Assembly (NCBI GenBank): GCA_963841845.1
Contig: CAWJEG010000007.1
Coordinates: forward strand, 618,722 to 682,721
Length of the DNA: 64,000 nt
Origin: CAVVGZ01 sp963841845
GTDB lineage: Bacteria > Chloroflexota > Anaerolineae > Anaerolineales > Anaerolineaceae
Direction: 5' to 3'
Every line of letters starts with the position of its first letter. The first letter of the stretch is position 1. This document shows, in pieces, positions 55,563 through 63,982 of this stretch. Made by a program: the position numbers and the translations under genes. The notes beneath the pieces were generated by a model, which was not told where the DNA came from, ran no database searches, and saw nothing but the letters and a program-made list of their open reading frames with translations.

Positions 55563-57347
55563 ATGGAATCAAAATTCAAACCTGTTAGCCAGACCAGCTG
55601 GGATCTGTCGGACCTGTTCCCATCCCCTGATAGTGAGGAGTTGGAGATCGCATTTCGCACGCTCGAGGAACAGTCTGATTTATTTGAGGCATACCGCTCC
55701 AAATTAACCGATTCCCTCAGCGTTGAATCCTTACTGGAGATTATCAGGCACCTGGAAATGATCTCTAACCTGGGCAATCGTTTGTATAGTTATAGTTCTT
55801 TATTATTTACCCAGGATACCCAGGACCAGCAGGCTATATCTCTGATGGGGCGTGTGGAGCAGTTTTCAGCCAGCCTGTCTAACCGGCTCCTTTTTTTTAG
55901 CCTGTGGTGGAAGGACCTGCCGGATGAAGTGAGCAGTCGTTTAATGGAAGGCGCAGGTGATTATCGTTACTTTTTGGAGGAAATGCGCCACTTTAAACCT
56001 CACACCCTCTCTGAGCCGGAAGAAAAGGTAATCAATTTTAAAAACGTTACCGGGTCCAGCGCCCTGATCAATCTTTACGATCAAATCACCAATCGTTATC
56101 GTTTTAATCTGGTCGTGGAGGGGGAGCAAAAAATGCTCTCCCGTGGCGAACTGATGGTCTATGCCCGTCATCCCGAGCCGCACCTGCGCCAGGCCGCCTA
56201 CCAGGAGTTGTATCGCGTCTATGCTCAGGACGGGCCCATCCTTGGGCAGATCTACCAGAATCTGGTACGGGATTGGCATAATGAGCAGGTGCTTCTGCGC
56301 AATTTTAGCACTCCCCTGGCAGCCCGCAATCTTTCCAATGACATCCCTGATCCGGTGGTTGATACGTTAATATCCGTATGCCAGCGCAACGCACCCATTT
56401 TTCAGCGCTATTTTAAGCTAAAAGCCCGCTGGCTGCATATGGATCGCTTGCAGCGCTGGGATTTATACGCCCCGCTTGCCGGTTCAGAGAAAACATTCCC
56501 CTTCAAGGACGGAGTGCAGCTCGTCTATCAGGCTCTGGAGTCTTTCGATCCCCAGTTTTCTACTCTGGCAGAAAAGGTTTTTCTGGAGCAGCATATCGAT
56601 AGTGAAATCAGGCCGGGCAAGCGCAGCGGAGCATTTTGCCTGACTGCGGCTCCTGAATTGACGCCCTGGATTCTCCTCAACTACCAGGCAAAGGCCGAAG
56701 ATATCTCAACCATGGCCCACGAATTGGGACACGCTATCCACGCTATGCTGGCTTCCCATCACAATCTGTTTTCTTTTCATGCCAGCCTGCCCCTGGCTGA
56801 AACTGCCTCAACATTTGCAGAGATGGCCCTTATGGATCATATGCTCCTGGAAGTGGATGACGAACGGATTCGCCGGGATATGCTTTTCAGGCAGATGGAC
56901 GACACCTATGCAACCATCCTGCGCCAGTCTTACTTTGCCCTGTTTGAACGCCAGGCTCATGAAATGATCCGTGAAAACGCCTCCTCAGATGATCTCTCTG
57001 AAGCATATTTTGATAATCTCAAGAACCAGTTTGGCGATTCGGTCATTCTTGGTAATGAATTCCGCTGGGAATGGGTTTCCATTCCGCATATTTATCACAC
57101 GCCTTTTTATGTTTATGCCTATTCCTTCGGACAGCTGCTGGTGCTGTCCCTTTACCAGCGCTACCTTCTGGAAGGGGATTCTTTCAAGCCTGATTATTTC
57201 AAAATCCTGGCCTCGGGTGGATCCTGCTCTCCAGTAGAAATTCTGGCCAATGCCGGGGTGGATGTCTTCCAGGACGCCTTCTGGCAGGGCGGGTTCAATA
57301 AAATTGAGCAAAGACTTGCCCAGCTGGAACAGATTCCAATCCAATAA
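55563..57347 (+). CDS. M3-family oligoendopeptidase (PepF-like)
   Basis: Zinc metallopeptidase that degrades short peptides in the cytoplasm. The 594 residues match the family. The zinc site is HELGHAIH with the downstream Glu ligand in ETASTFAEMALMDHML. WDLSDLFPSPDSEELE opens the protein as in other PepF enzymes, and PFYVYAYSFGQLLVLSLYQRYL precedes the C-terminus. It is flanked by nadE and a deoxynucleoside kinase gene on the same strand. Confidence 0.96.
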   Translation: MESKFKPVSQTSWDLSDLFPSPDSEELEIAFRTLEEQSDLFEAYRSKLTDSLSVESLLEIIRHLEMISNLGNRLYSYSSLLFTQDTQDQQAISLMGRVEQFSASLSNRLLFFSLWWKDLPDEVSSRLMEGAGDYRYFLEEMRHFKPHTLSEPEEKVINFKNVTGSSALINLYDQITNRYRFNLVVEGEQKMLSRGELMVYARHPEPHLRQAAYQELYRVYAQDGPILGQIYQNLVRDWHNEQVLLRNFSTPLAARNLSNDIPDPVVDTLISVCQRNAPIFQRYFKLKARWLHMDRLQRWDLYAPLAGSEKTFPFKDGVQLVYQALESFDPQFSTLAEKVFLEQHIDSEIRPGKRSGAFCLTAAPELTPWILLNYQAKAEDISTMAHELGHAIHAMLASHHNLFSFHASLPLAETASTFAEMALMDHMLLEVDDERIRRDMLFRQMDDTYATILRQSYFALFERQAHEMIRENASSDDLSEAYFDNLKNQFGDSVILGNEFRWEWVSIPHIYHTPFYVYAYSFGQLLVLSLYQRYLLEGDSFKPDYFKILASGGSCSPVEILANAGVDVFQDAFWQGGFNKIEQRLAQLEQIPIQ

Positions 57348-57487
57348 CCGTATCGCCGGGGTTGGCAATGAGGTCGTTTGCCAGGGATAAGATGGTACCC
57401 AGGCAGGCTTATGGCAGTGAACAGGTACTATTTTTAATGGTATATTTATCTTAATCATAAAAATCTATCCTTCATCGGAGTAAAAAC

Positions 57488-58153
57488 ATGTTCATCGCTA
57501 TTGAAGGGGTAATCGGGGTAGGGAAAACCTCTCTCGCACGGCTGTTACAGCCATCTTTTGAAGCCAATTTACTCCTGGAAGTCTTTGAAGAAAACCCGTT
57601 TTTAAGCGATTTTTATGGAGACCGCAGACGCTATGCCTTTCAAACCCAGATATTTTTCCTTTTAAGCCGCTATCACCAGCAGCGGCGGGGGATCACTGAC
57701 TTTTTACAGCATCAAGCACCTATCATTGGTGACTATACTTTTGATAAAGATTCCCTGTTCGCCCGCATAAATCTGGATGGCGATGAACTCGAAACCTATT
57801 ACCAGGTCCATGAAGCGCTTGCTGAAAAGATTTATACCCCCGATTTGATTGTTTATTTAAGAGCAGATACGGATGTGCTCATGCAAAGAATCGCACTGCG
57901 TGATCGTTCCTACGAGCGCAGGATAGAGTTGAGCTATATCAATGAATTGAACAGCGCCTATGAAGAATATTTTCTGATCCATCCGAAACCTGCCTCACTG
58001 ATTCTGCCTATCGACACCAACCACATGAATTTCATCCAGAACCAAAATGATCTTAATTGGATTGAGAACCGCATCCGCCAGTCCTTGCAGCTGCCGCCCT
58101 TCCAACCCGAACTTCCGATTCTTGGTGCATCGGAAGAACGATTGAATCTTTAA
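57488..58153 (+). CDS. Deoxynucleoside kinase (dGK/dCK-like)
   Basis: Salvage kinase of 221 residues phosphorylating deoxynucleosides. P-loop EGVIGVGKTSLARLL, EENPFLSDFYGDRRRYAFQTQIFFLLSRY, then the DRS-like element DYTFDKDSLFA, PDLIVYLRADTDVLMQRIALRDRSYE and RIELSYINELNSAYEEYF. It is a paralogue of the gene at 60008-60655 on the other side of the candidate oriC. AATCGGAGTAAAA precedes ATG. Confidence 0.93.
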   Translation: MFIAIEGVIGVGKTSLARLLQPSFEANLLLEVFEENPFLSDFYGDRRRYAFQTQIFFLLSRYHQQRRGITDFLQHQAPIIGDYTFDKDSLFARINLDGDELETYYQVHEALAEKIYTPDLIVYLRADTDVLMQRIALRDRSYERRIELSYINELNSAYEEYFLIHPKPASLILPIDTNHMNFIQNQNDLNWIENRIRQSLQLPPFQPELPILGASEERLNL

Positions 58154-58176
58154 TCTCTAGTTATTCAGGGGAAAAC

Positions 58177-59181
58177 ATGCGCATAGATCGAGATACCCTT
58201 CTAAAAGTAGCCCGAAATACGGTTGAAAAACGGGTTAAGAATAACCGTAATATCATCTGTGTCTATCTCACCGGGTCGCTCTTACGGGATGAGCCGCTAT
58301 TGGCCGGGACTACAGACATCGATCTGATATTTGTGCATAGCATTGAACCTGCTGAAGAAAGAGAGATCATCAAATATAACGAAGAAGTCCATATTGACAT
58401 TGCCCATCACTATCAGGGTATTTATGACCAGCCGCGCAAACTGCGGACGGACCCTTGGATCGGTTCATTTATGTGTGCAGATCCCTTAATGCTGCATGAC
58501 ATCCAGTATTGGTTTGAGTTCACCCAGGCAAGTATCTGCGCCCAATTTGCACGCCCGGAAAATGTGTTTCAACGGGCCCGCTACTTTACGGATAATGCCC
58601 GTAAGGCCTGGTTGGATTCACAGGAAAATTCTGCTGGTTTCCCTGAGAGATTAAACTCTTTTATGAATGCCTTGGAGGATTCCGGTAATGCGATTGCGGT
58701 CCTCACCGGAATTCCGCTGACAGAGCGGCGTTTTCTAATCCAATTTCCTGAACGGGCACAAAGAATTGGCAGACCAGGCCTCGCAGCTGGACTCCTGGAT
58801 TTGTTTATGAATGATGTCATCCAGGATGAAGATTGGGAAGCCTGGACCGGTGATTGGGAAGCAGCCCTGGATGCTGTTGGTACCCTCGAAAAATATCCAG
58901 CCCGTCTGCATCCCTACCGTAAAGCGTATTATCTTAATGTCGTTAAAGTATTCCGTTCCGATCATCCAGCTGCAGCGCTTTGGCTTCTACTTCGTAACTG
59001 GACAATGGCCATCCTCACGCTCTCTGATGATTCTCCCCATCGGCTGCCTTGGGTGGCTGCCTGTGAAAAATTAAACCTGTATATCGAAGGTTTACCGGAA
59101 CGGTTTGACGCACTGGATGTGTATTTAGATTCAGTGGAAGAGGCGGTTGATGATTGGGGAACCCGGCACGGTGTCAATTGA
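58177..59181 (+). CDS. Nucleotidyltransferase-domain protein
   Basis: Protein of 334 residues. The N-terminal part has the pol-beta nucleotidyltransferase motif GSLLRDEPLLAGTTDIDLIFVHS (the DxD pair is seen) and a third acidic strand (EEVHIDIAHHY). The remainder is helical and resembles HEPN-like or substrate domains, but is not recognised with certainty. It starts 23 bases after the deoxynucleoside kinase and ends at the edge of the DnaA-box cluster. Substrate unknown. Confidence 0.82.
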   Translation: MRIDRDTLLKVARNTVEKRVKNNRNIICVYLTGSLLRDEPLLAGTTDIDLIFVHSIEPAEEREIIKYNEEVHIDIAHHYQGIYDQPRKLRTDPWIGSFMCADPLMLHDIQYWFEFTQASICAQFARPENVFQRARYFTDNARKAWLDSQENSAGFPERLNSFMNALEDSGNAIAVLTGIPLTERRFLIQFPERAQRIGRPGLAAGLLDLFMNDVIQDEDWEAWTGDWEAALDAVGTLEKYPARLHPYRKAYYLNVVKVFRSDHPAAALWLLLRNWTMAILTLSDDSPHRLPWVAACEKLNLYIEGLPERFDALDVYLDSVEEAVDDWGTRHGVN

Positions 59182-59194
59182 TTTCCAGGTTACC

Positions 59195-59562
59195 TGATCC
59201 ACAACCCTGTGGATAAAGCGCGATTTTCTGTGGATAACTCATTAAAACGGGGGATAATTAGCAAAATTTTCACATCAAGGTTGTGGATTAACCTGGAATA
59301 AAAACCCGTAATGATTAGGTTATTACATGATTCCAGAGTCCCCGGCCGAAATGAGTTGATTCTTCATTCCAATGTCCTTTTTTATCCACATCCTGGTGGG
59401 GATAATCCTTTGAGAGCAAGCCCCCGCATGTACACATTATTCAGGTTTTTCCCCCATATCTGGCGGTTTTCAATTGTTCCAGGCGAATCATCCACATATC
59501 CACAGTCTCTACTATTATTACTTTAATTAATTACTTAATTTATATAATTAAATAGATATGCT
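59195..59562. other. oriC: Candidate chromosomal replication origin (oriC)
   Basis: A gene-free region with many DnaA boxes and an AT-rich unwinding element. Perfect TTATCCACA boxes lie at 59208-59216 (-), 59229-59237 (-) and 59382-59390 (+). Eight-of-nine matches lie at 59195-59203 (+), 59282-59290 (-), 59397-59405 (-), 59488-59496 (+) and 59496-59504 (+). The boxes are followed by a stretch of nearly pure A/T at 59511-59560 (TTAATTAATTACTTAATTTA and more), as in bipartite bacterial origins. dnaA itself is not in the window. parS-type sites lie about 7 kb away. Confidence 0.9.
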
Positions 59563-59590
59563 TGAATACAACCTTTAAATCCTGTACAAT
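59562..59590 (+). promoter_or_regulatory. Promoter of the spoVS gene
   Basis: TTGAAT (59562-59567), a 17-base spacer and TACAAT (59585-59590), just outside the AT-rich end of the candidate oriC. Confidence 0.6.
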
Positions 59591-59669
59591 TTGATTAAAT
59601 TAAGGAGAATAAAAAGCCCCATAGCAAAAGCAAAGATGCTTTGATGCTTGTATGGAAGGGAGAGAGAGA

Positions 59670-59930
59670 ATGGATATTATCAAAGTGAAAGCAAACTCCC
59701 GCACTGCTGCCGTTGCGGGGGCTATTGCCGGGGTTATGCGAGAGCATAAACACGCCGATGTTCAAGCCATTGGTGCCGGTGCAGTTAACCAGGCGGTAAA
59801 AGCATTGGTACTGGCAACAGGGTATCTCAGTGAGGACGGTATTTCAATTGTCTGTATCCCGCAATTTGTTGATGTGGATATTGATGGAAAAATCCGTACG
59901 GCAATAAAAATTGTTGTAGAACCGCGTTAG
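59670..59930 (+). CDS. spoVS: SpoVS-family protein
   Basis: Alba-like small protein of 86 residues, MDIIKVKANSRTAAVAGAIAGVMREHK... with QAIGAGAVNQAVKALVLATGYL, very close to Bacillus SpoVS. ATG 59670 fits GGGAGAGAGA just upstream; the ATG at 59652 precedes that site. SpoVS is widespread in non-sporulating bacteria, so sporulation is not implied. It lies next to the candidate origin and may bind DNA or RNA; its exact role is unknown. Confidence 0.95.
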   Translation: MDIIKVKANSRTAAVAGAIAGVMREHKHADVQAIGAGAVNQAVKALVLATGYLSEDGISIVCIPQFVDVDIDGKIRTAIKIVVEPR

Positions 59931-60007
59931 GGACAGGTAAGGCTTGATCACGCCGGTAGGGGGATACCATTTCCGTAAAAAAAGGACGGAAATGGCTGTT
60001 CATTGTT

Positions 60008-60655
60008 TTAAAAATCTTCGGGGGAAAAAACTACTTCATCTTTTCCGGTGAGTTTGTCTTTAACTTTTTTAACCACCATTTGTAAATGGGGCTGGTTTTG
60101 TACAAAGTTCAGGTTGTCGGCCGGTATGGTGAGAACAGGGCTTAGCGAGTAGTGACCAATCCATTCCTCATACAAATTGTTTAATTGGTTTAAATACGCC
60201 GGATCGATCTTTACCTCGTAATCCCTGCCGCGCGAAATTATTCTCTTGCTGAGGGTCTCAACAGATGCTCTCAGGTATATCAGCAGATCCGGTGCAGGTA
60301 ATAAGTGAATGATCGATTGGTATATTGTGTCATAAGTTTGATAATCTCTCTCGTTCAGTAATCCTTGAAGGAATAGATTCCTGGCAAAAACCTCAGCATC
60401 TTCATAGATGGATCGATCTTGAATGACCGAGTCGGGGTAATTTGCCAGTTCCTGGTGCATCAACAATCGCCGTCCAAGAAAGAAAATTTGTGAATGGAAA
60501 CTCCACCCCGTCATATCTTTATAGAAATCTGCCAGGTAAGGATTTTCTGTCACCGGTTCATAAAATGGAAAAAAACCAATTTCAGCTGAAAGCAGTTTAA
60601 CCAGGGTTGACTTTCCAACCCCAATATTGCCTGCAACTGCGATAAATTTTTTCAT
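60008..60655 (-). CDS. Deoxynucleoside kinase (paralogue)
   Basis: Salvage kinase of 215 residues. P-loop AGNIGVGKSTLVKLL, PVTENPYLADFYKDMTGWSFHSQIFFLGRR, VIQDRSIYEDAEVFARNL (DRS motif intact), PDLLIYLRASVETLSKRIISRGRDYE. The intact ERS/DRS motif makes it closer to classical dAK/dGK enzymes than the copy at 57488. Together the two kinases may cover purine and pyrimidine deoxynucleosides, as in the paired dGK/dAK system of Firmicutes; that is inferred. Confidence 0.93.
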   Translation of the reverse strand: MKKFIAVAGNIGVGKSTLVKLLSAEIGFFPFYEPVTENPYLADFYKDMTGWSFHSQIFFLGRRLLMHQELANYPDSVIQDRSIYEDAEVFARNLFLQGLLNERDYQTYDTIYQSIIHLLPAPDLLIYLRASVETLSKRIISRGRDYEVKIDPAYLNQLNNLYEEWIGHYSLSPVLTIPADNLNFVQNQPHLQMVVKKVKDKLTGKDEVVFSPEDF

Positions 60656-60747
60656 TGAAGTTTTCTATCCATGGGCTATGCATAGATATGAAGGTGGTTG
60701 ATATTTTCTTGCTGCTCAATTAATTATAGTTTATCTGGGATTAATTT

Positions 60748-60783
60748 AAGACACCTTCTCCATTGGTGTGGAGAAGGTGTCTT
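60748..60783. terminator. Hairpin terminator between ferredoxin and kinase genes
   Basis: Perfect 14-base stem AAGACACCTTCTCC / GGAGAAGGTGTCTT with an eight-base loop, downstream of the ferredoxin gene on the minus strand. Confidence 0.8.
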
Positions 60784-60811
60784 TCGAGAAGAAGGAGAGA
60801 AAAATGTCTGA

Positions 60812-60979
60812 TTATTTGATGATTGCGTCTGAAGGGCAAACCTCGACGCAGCTGGCGCATTCGGTGCAGAGCGCTGCATCGATAACCATGATACCATCAC
60901 CCTCGGAGATGGCTCCCTCAGGGCATTCGGATTCACAGGCAGCGCACATAATACAGTCATCAGTAATTTGATAAGCCAT
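60812..60979 (-). CDS. 2[4Fe-4S] ferredoxin
   Basis: Electron carrier of 55 residues with two complete cluster motifs: CIMCAACESECP and CTECASCVEVCP (CX2CX2CX3CP twice). MAYQITDDC is the typical clostridial-type N-terminus. The start at 60979 is set by AAAGGAT seven to ten bases upstream; a longer frame to 61084 lacks support. A consensus promoter lies upstream and a terminator downstream, so it is a single-gene unit. It could serve the aldehyde:ferredoxin oxidoreductase at the left end, among other enzymes. Confidence 0.95.
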   Translation of the reverse strand: MAYQITDDCIMCAACESECPEGAISEGDGIMVIDAALCTECASCVEVCPSDAIIK

Positions 60980-61029
60980 TGTTTTAGATCCTTTCTTTAC
61001 ATCCTGAATACTGGTTTCTAACCATAGGT

Positions 61030-61059
61030 AGGATAGCACAATCAGATAGACTTTGTCAA
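61030..61059 (-). promoter_or_regulatory. Promoter of the ferredoxin gene
   Basis: On the minus strand TTGACA (61059-61054), an 18-base spacer and TATCCT (61035-61030), about 50 bases before the ferredoxin start. Confidence 0.75.
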
Positions 61060-61337
61060 CATTTGTGGGTGGGTATTTTGTCACCTGTTCTTTCAGATTA
61101 TGTCACTTCTATATAAGACATATATCATCCATTAACGCAAATATACCGGATTGGCGTAAGGGTTGTTCAAACAGTTATTTTTAAACAGGGATTTATCGCT
61201 AAGGATCCAATTGATAGGATCGGGTATTCCTGCACTGCAGGTAAAAATCATACCTGGAGCTTGCGAAGGGACTTCATGCCGTGATCTTTGGCAGGTTGTT
61301 TCCAATGCTTTCTTCAAATGCTTGGATTTTGGTTTTA

Positions 61338-62351
61338 TTACACACCCAGGAGGGGCTTTCCTGTGATTCCTTCCGCTATGTTCAGCAACTGCAGTGCACG
61401 CTGGTGAACAGCCGAGGATACCTCCAGGGGATTTTTGCCAGCCAGGGGAATTTGTCCGCCGGCCATCATCCCGTGCCCGCCAGCGGTCCCTTCCGGCCCG
61501 ATGATAGCCTTGATCAGCCTGCCCGCCCCGCCTTCCGGAAGTGTGCTGCGCACGGATACAAAAAGGTCCTGCTGGCAGGCGTTCGTGCAGATCACCCACT
61601 CGATATCCTTAATCCTCAATAAAAAATCTGCCATTTCTGCTGCCATATCCGGGTAATCGGTAACCCCGCAGTAAGCCATCACCAGGTTGCCGTAACGCCT
61701 TGCATTTTCAAGCGTATCCACAAGCGTCTTAAAATAGTTGTCCGGAAAAGGGGCAAATTGTATATTTGCCAGCGCATCATGATCAATTTTAGGCTGCAGG
61801 TATAAGTAGGCATCGATGTCCGCCTGGGATGTACCCCGGCTCAAACCGCGTGTATCGGTGATAATCCCATAATAAAGGGCTGTTGCCAGTTTTTGGTCAG
61901 GTTCGATACCGAAAACCTGCAAGTATTCTGTCATCATGCTGGAACTTGCGCCGTAGCCGCTGGGTACATCTGCATAATGTGCGGTTTGAGTTTCCGGGCA
62001 ATAAGGGTGGTGGTCGATGACCATATCGGCAGGCCTTCCCTTTGGAAGGGGGTTGTTTCCTGTCCCGGGCTGGGTGTCAACCAGGATGACCGCATCCGCC
62101 TGTTCAAAATCAGCCTCAGTCAGGATATGCAGCGGATTTCCCAGGTAGTGTACCAGGGCACGGTTTTCCGACCTGCCGATGATGCCTTTATAGCATATCC
62201 TGGTTTGCAGGTTCAGCCGTTTACGGAATATCTCCTCCAATGCCAGTGCGCTGGCAATCGCATCTGGGTCGGGGTCATTGTGTGGGAGAATCAGCACATT
62301 CCTGGCAAAACGGACTGCTTCCAGGAATTTTTCAGTGTCAAGACTTCTCAA
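61338..62351 (-). CDS. DHH-family phosphoesterase (NrnA/RecJ-like)
   Basis: Mn2+-dependent phosphoesterase of 337 residues. DHH domain motifs: ILPHNDPDPDAIASALAL, VILVDTQPG, VIDHHPYCPE and YYGIITDTRGLS. The DHHA1 domain has GTAGGHGMMAGGQIPL. Such proteins degrade nanoRNA, pAp or c-di-NMPs; the length fits NrnA-like enzymes, but the substrate is not decided. The 250 bases downstream hold no gene. Upstream, a perfect inverted repeat lies in the divergent promoter region. Confidence 0.9.
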   Translation of the reverse strand: MRSLDTEKFLEAVRFARNVLILPHNDPDPDAIASALALEEIFRKRLNLQTRICYKGIIGRSENRALVHYLGNPLHILTEADFEQADAVILVDTQPGTGNNPLPKGRPADMVIDHHPYCPETQTAHYADVPSGYGASSSMMTEYLQVFGIEPDQKLATALYYGIITDTRGLSRGTSQADIDAYLYLQPKIDHDALANIQFAPFPDNYFKTLVDTLENARRYGNLVMAYCGVTDYPDMAAEMADFLLRIKDIEWVICTNACQQDLFVSVRSTLPEGGAGRLIKAIIGPEGTAGGHGMMAGGQIPLAGKNPLEVSSAVHQRALQLLNIAEGITGKPLLGV

Positions 62352-62504
62352 CGAAACCCCTTTCTCTGGCGGTATTCAGCATGGAAATCATTTCTTTCCT
62401 ATAGTTTAGCATAACCTCATAATAGGTACTTATCGGTTGCCATCTGGATACCATTCATCATCCCGTTTTCAAGGGCTTGGCGTCAGTCCTTTGTTATAAT
62501 CAAC

Positions 62505-62538
62505 CCGTTATATTACCTGTAGTCAGGTAATATAACGG
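62505..62538. promoter_or_regulatory. Perfect inverted repeat in divergent promoter region
   Basis: 15-base arms CCGTTATATTACCTG (62505-62519) and CAGGTAATATAACGG (62524-62538) around TAGT. A TATAAT lies just upstream at 62495-62500, so a bound protein would block initiation toward the phosphatase gene at 62573. It may alternatively be a hairpin in the leader. The binding protein is unknown. Confidence 0.6.
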
Positions 62539-62572
62539 ATCTCGGGCGATACAGGTGAAATTGGATTTGGAT

Positions 62573-63160
62573 ATGACAAGGTTTTGGTTGGTCAGGCACG
62601 GTGAGACAAATTGGAACGTGGAAGGGCGCTACCAGGGCACCACGGATATCTCTCTCAATGACAGGGGTAAATCTCAGGCAGAGTCTCTTGGGCAGCTGCT
62701 GGCTGCCAATGGGGTTCCTTTCCAGGCGGTTTTTTCCAGCCATCTGTGCCGTGCCCGCGAAACAGCCGGGATCATCGCCCGTTTCCTTGATCTGCCGGTT
62801 TTCGTGGATAACCGCCTCCGCGAGATTGAACTTGGTGAATGGGAAGGCGAACTGTTCACCGAAATCCGGGAACAATTCCCTGAGAGCGTGAAAGAGCGCC
62901 TCACCAACGCCGCCCGCACCCGCGCCCCGGGTGGAGAATCTGCTATGGAAGTGGCCCTGCGTATGTCTGAGGCAGCCGCTGACATTGCCGCCTGCCATCC
63001 CGGTGAGGATGTCATCCTGGTCGGGCACGGCTTCTCGCTGGCGGTTCTGGCAGCCGTGGCCAACGGGGGTTGCCTCGATGCGGTTTATACCAGCCTGCTC
63101 TCGCATGCCGACCCGCTCATCATCGAGTGGCATCCGGCCAGGCAGACTGACCGCAGTTAA
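62573..63160 (+). CDS. Histidine phosphatase family protein (copy 1)
   Basis: Branch 1 histidine phosphatase (phosphoglycerate-mutase-like), 195 residues. Phospho-accepting His in LVRHGETNWN, acid Glu in REIELGEWEG, second His in VILVGHGFSLAV. Substrates in this family include phosphosugars, alpha-ribazole phosphate and phosphoglycerate; this one is unassigned. ATG 62573 is preferred; a GTG at 62555 is in frame. It is a close paralogue of the gene at 63395. Confidence 0.93.
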   Translation: MTRFWLVRHGETNWNVEGRYQGTTDISLNDRGKSQAESLGQLLAANGVPFQAVFSSHLCRARETAGIIARFLDLPVFVDNRLREIELGEWEGELFTEIREQFPESVKERLTNAARTRAPGGESAMEVALRMSEAAADIAACHPGEDVILVGHGFSLAVLAAVANGGCLDAVYTSLLSHADPLIIEWHPARQTDRS

Positions 63161-63394
63161 CTCCGTCCGCTAATTTTTCCCTTGTGTAGAAAGGTGAATG
63201 ATCCCTTTCCCGCCCGCCGCAGAAATCCCTCAGACCAATGTGCGGCAGATCCGCGGAGTATATACCTGGCGCAGCCAAAGGTGGAACCCCGCAGCACCCT
63301 GGTAGGGTTCCATATCCCGCTGCAGGCTGAAATAGGTACCTTTGATATAATGGAACCGGTAGAATGATTCCCGGACAAGGGCAAAGGATTAAAA

Positions 63395-63982
63395 ATGACA
63401 AGACTCTGGTGTATCAGGCACGGGCAGACCATTTGGAACCTGGAAGAACGCTATAACGGCTTGTCTGATATCCCGCTCAATCCCGTTGGGGTGCAACGGG
63501 CAGAAGCGCTTTCAAAGCAGCTGGCTGGGAATGGTGTCGTTTTCCGGGCGATTTACAGCAGCCACCTGCAGCGCGCCAGGCAGACGGCTGCCATCATCAA
63601 TGAACATCAGGGTTTACCCGCCTTCGTGGATGAAAGGCTGAGGGAGATCGAACTGGGGGAATGGGAAGGCAAAACCTTCCAGGAAATCAAAATTAAATTT
63701 CCCAAAGAAGTTGCTGAACGAACCGACAATGCCCTTTATACCCGTTCCCCTGGGGGAGAATCTGCCCTGGAGGTCGCCCAAAGGATGGCTGCTGCCGCCA
63801 ACGATATTGTCAGGTCCTATCCGGAGGGGGATGTACTTGTGGTTGCCCACGGCGTATCCCTGGCTGCGCTTATCCTTACGGCTCAAGGGAAATCCCTGGC
63901 GGAGGTCTACCACAGCCTTCCCGATCATTTAGTACCCGTCCCCGTGGAATGGGACCTATCCCGGAAGATTGTGGAGGGGTAA
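63395..63982 (+). CDS. Histidine phosphatase family protein (copy 2)
   Basis: Second branch 1 histidine phosphatase, 195 residues, with CIRHGQTIWNLEERYNG, REIELGEWEGKTF and VLVVAHGVSLAAL. It is the same length as copy 1 and alignable along its whole length (for example SGGES-like GGESAxEVAxRM), indicating a tandem duplication with divergence. AAAGGA precedes ATG 63395. The 234 bases between the copies hold no gene. The catalytic residues are intact in both. Confidence 0.93.
   Translation: MTRLWCIRHGQTIWNLEERYNGLSDIPLNPVGVQRAEALSKQLAGNGVVFRAIYSSHLQRARQTAAIINEHQGLPAFVDERLREIELGEWEGKTFQEIKIKFPKEVAERTDNALYTRSPGGESALEVAQRMAAAANDIVRSYPEGDVLVVAHGVSLAALILTAQGKSLAEVYHSLPDHLVPVPVEWDLSRKIVEG

Noticed and set aside
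59670..59930. Evidence for sporulation
   Set aside because: SpoVS alone is common in non-sporulating bacteria and no other sporulation gene is present.
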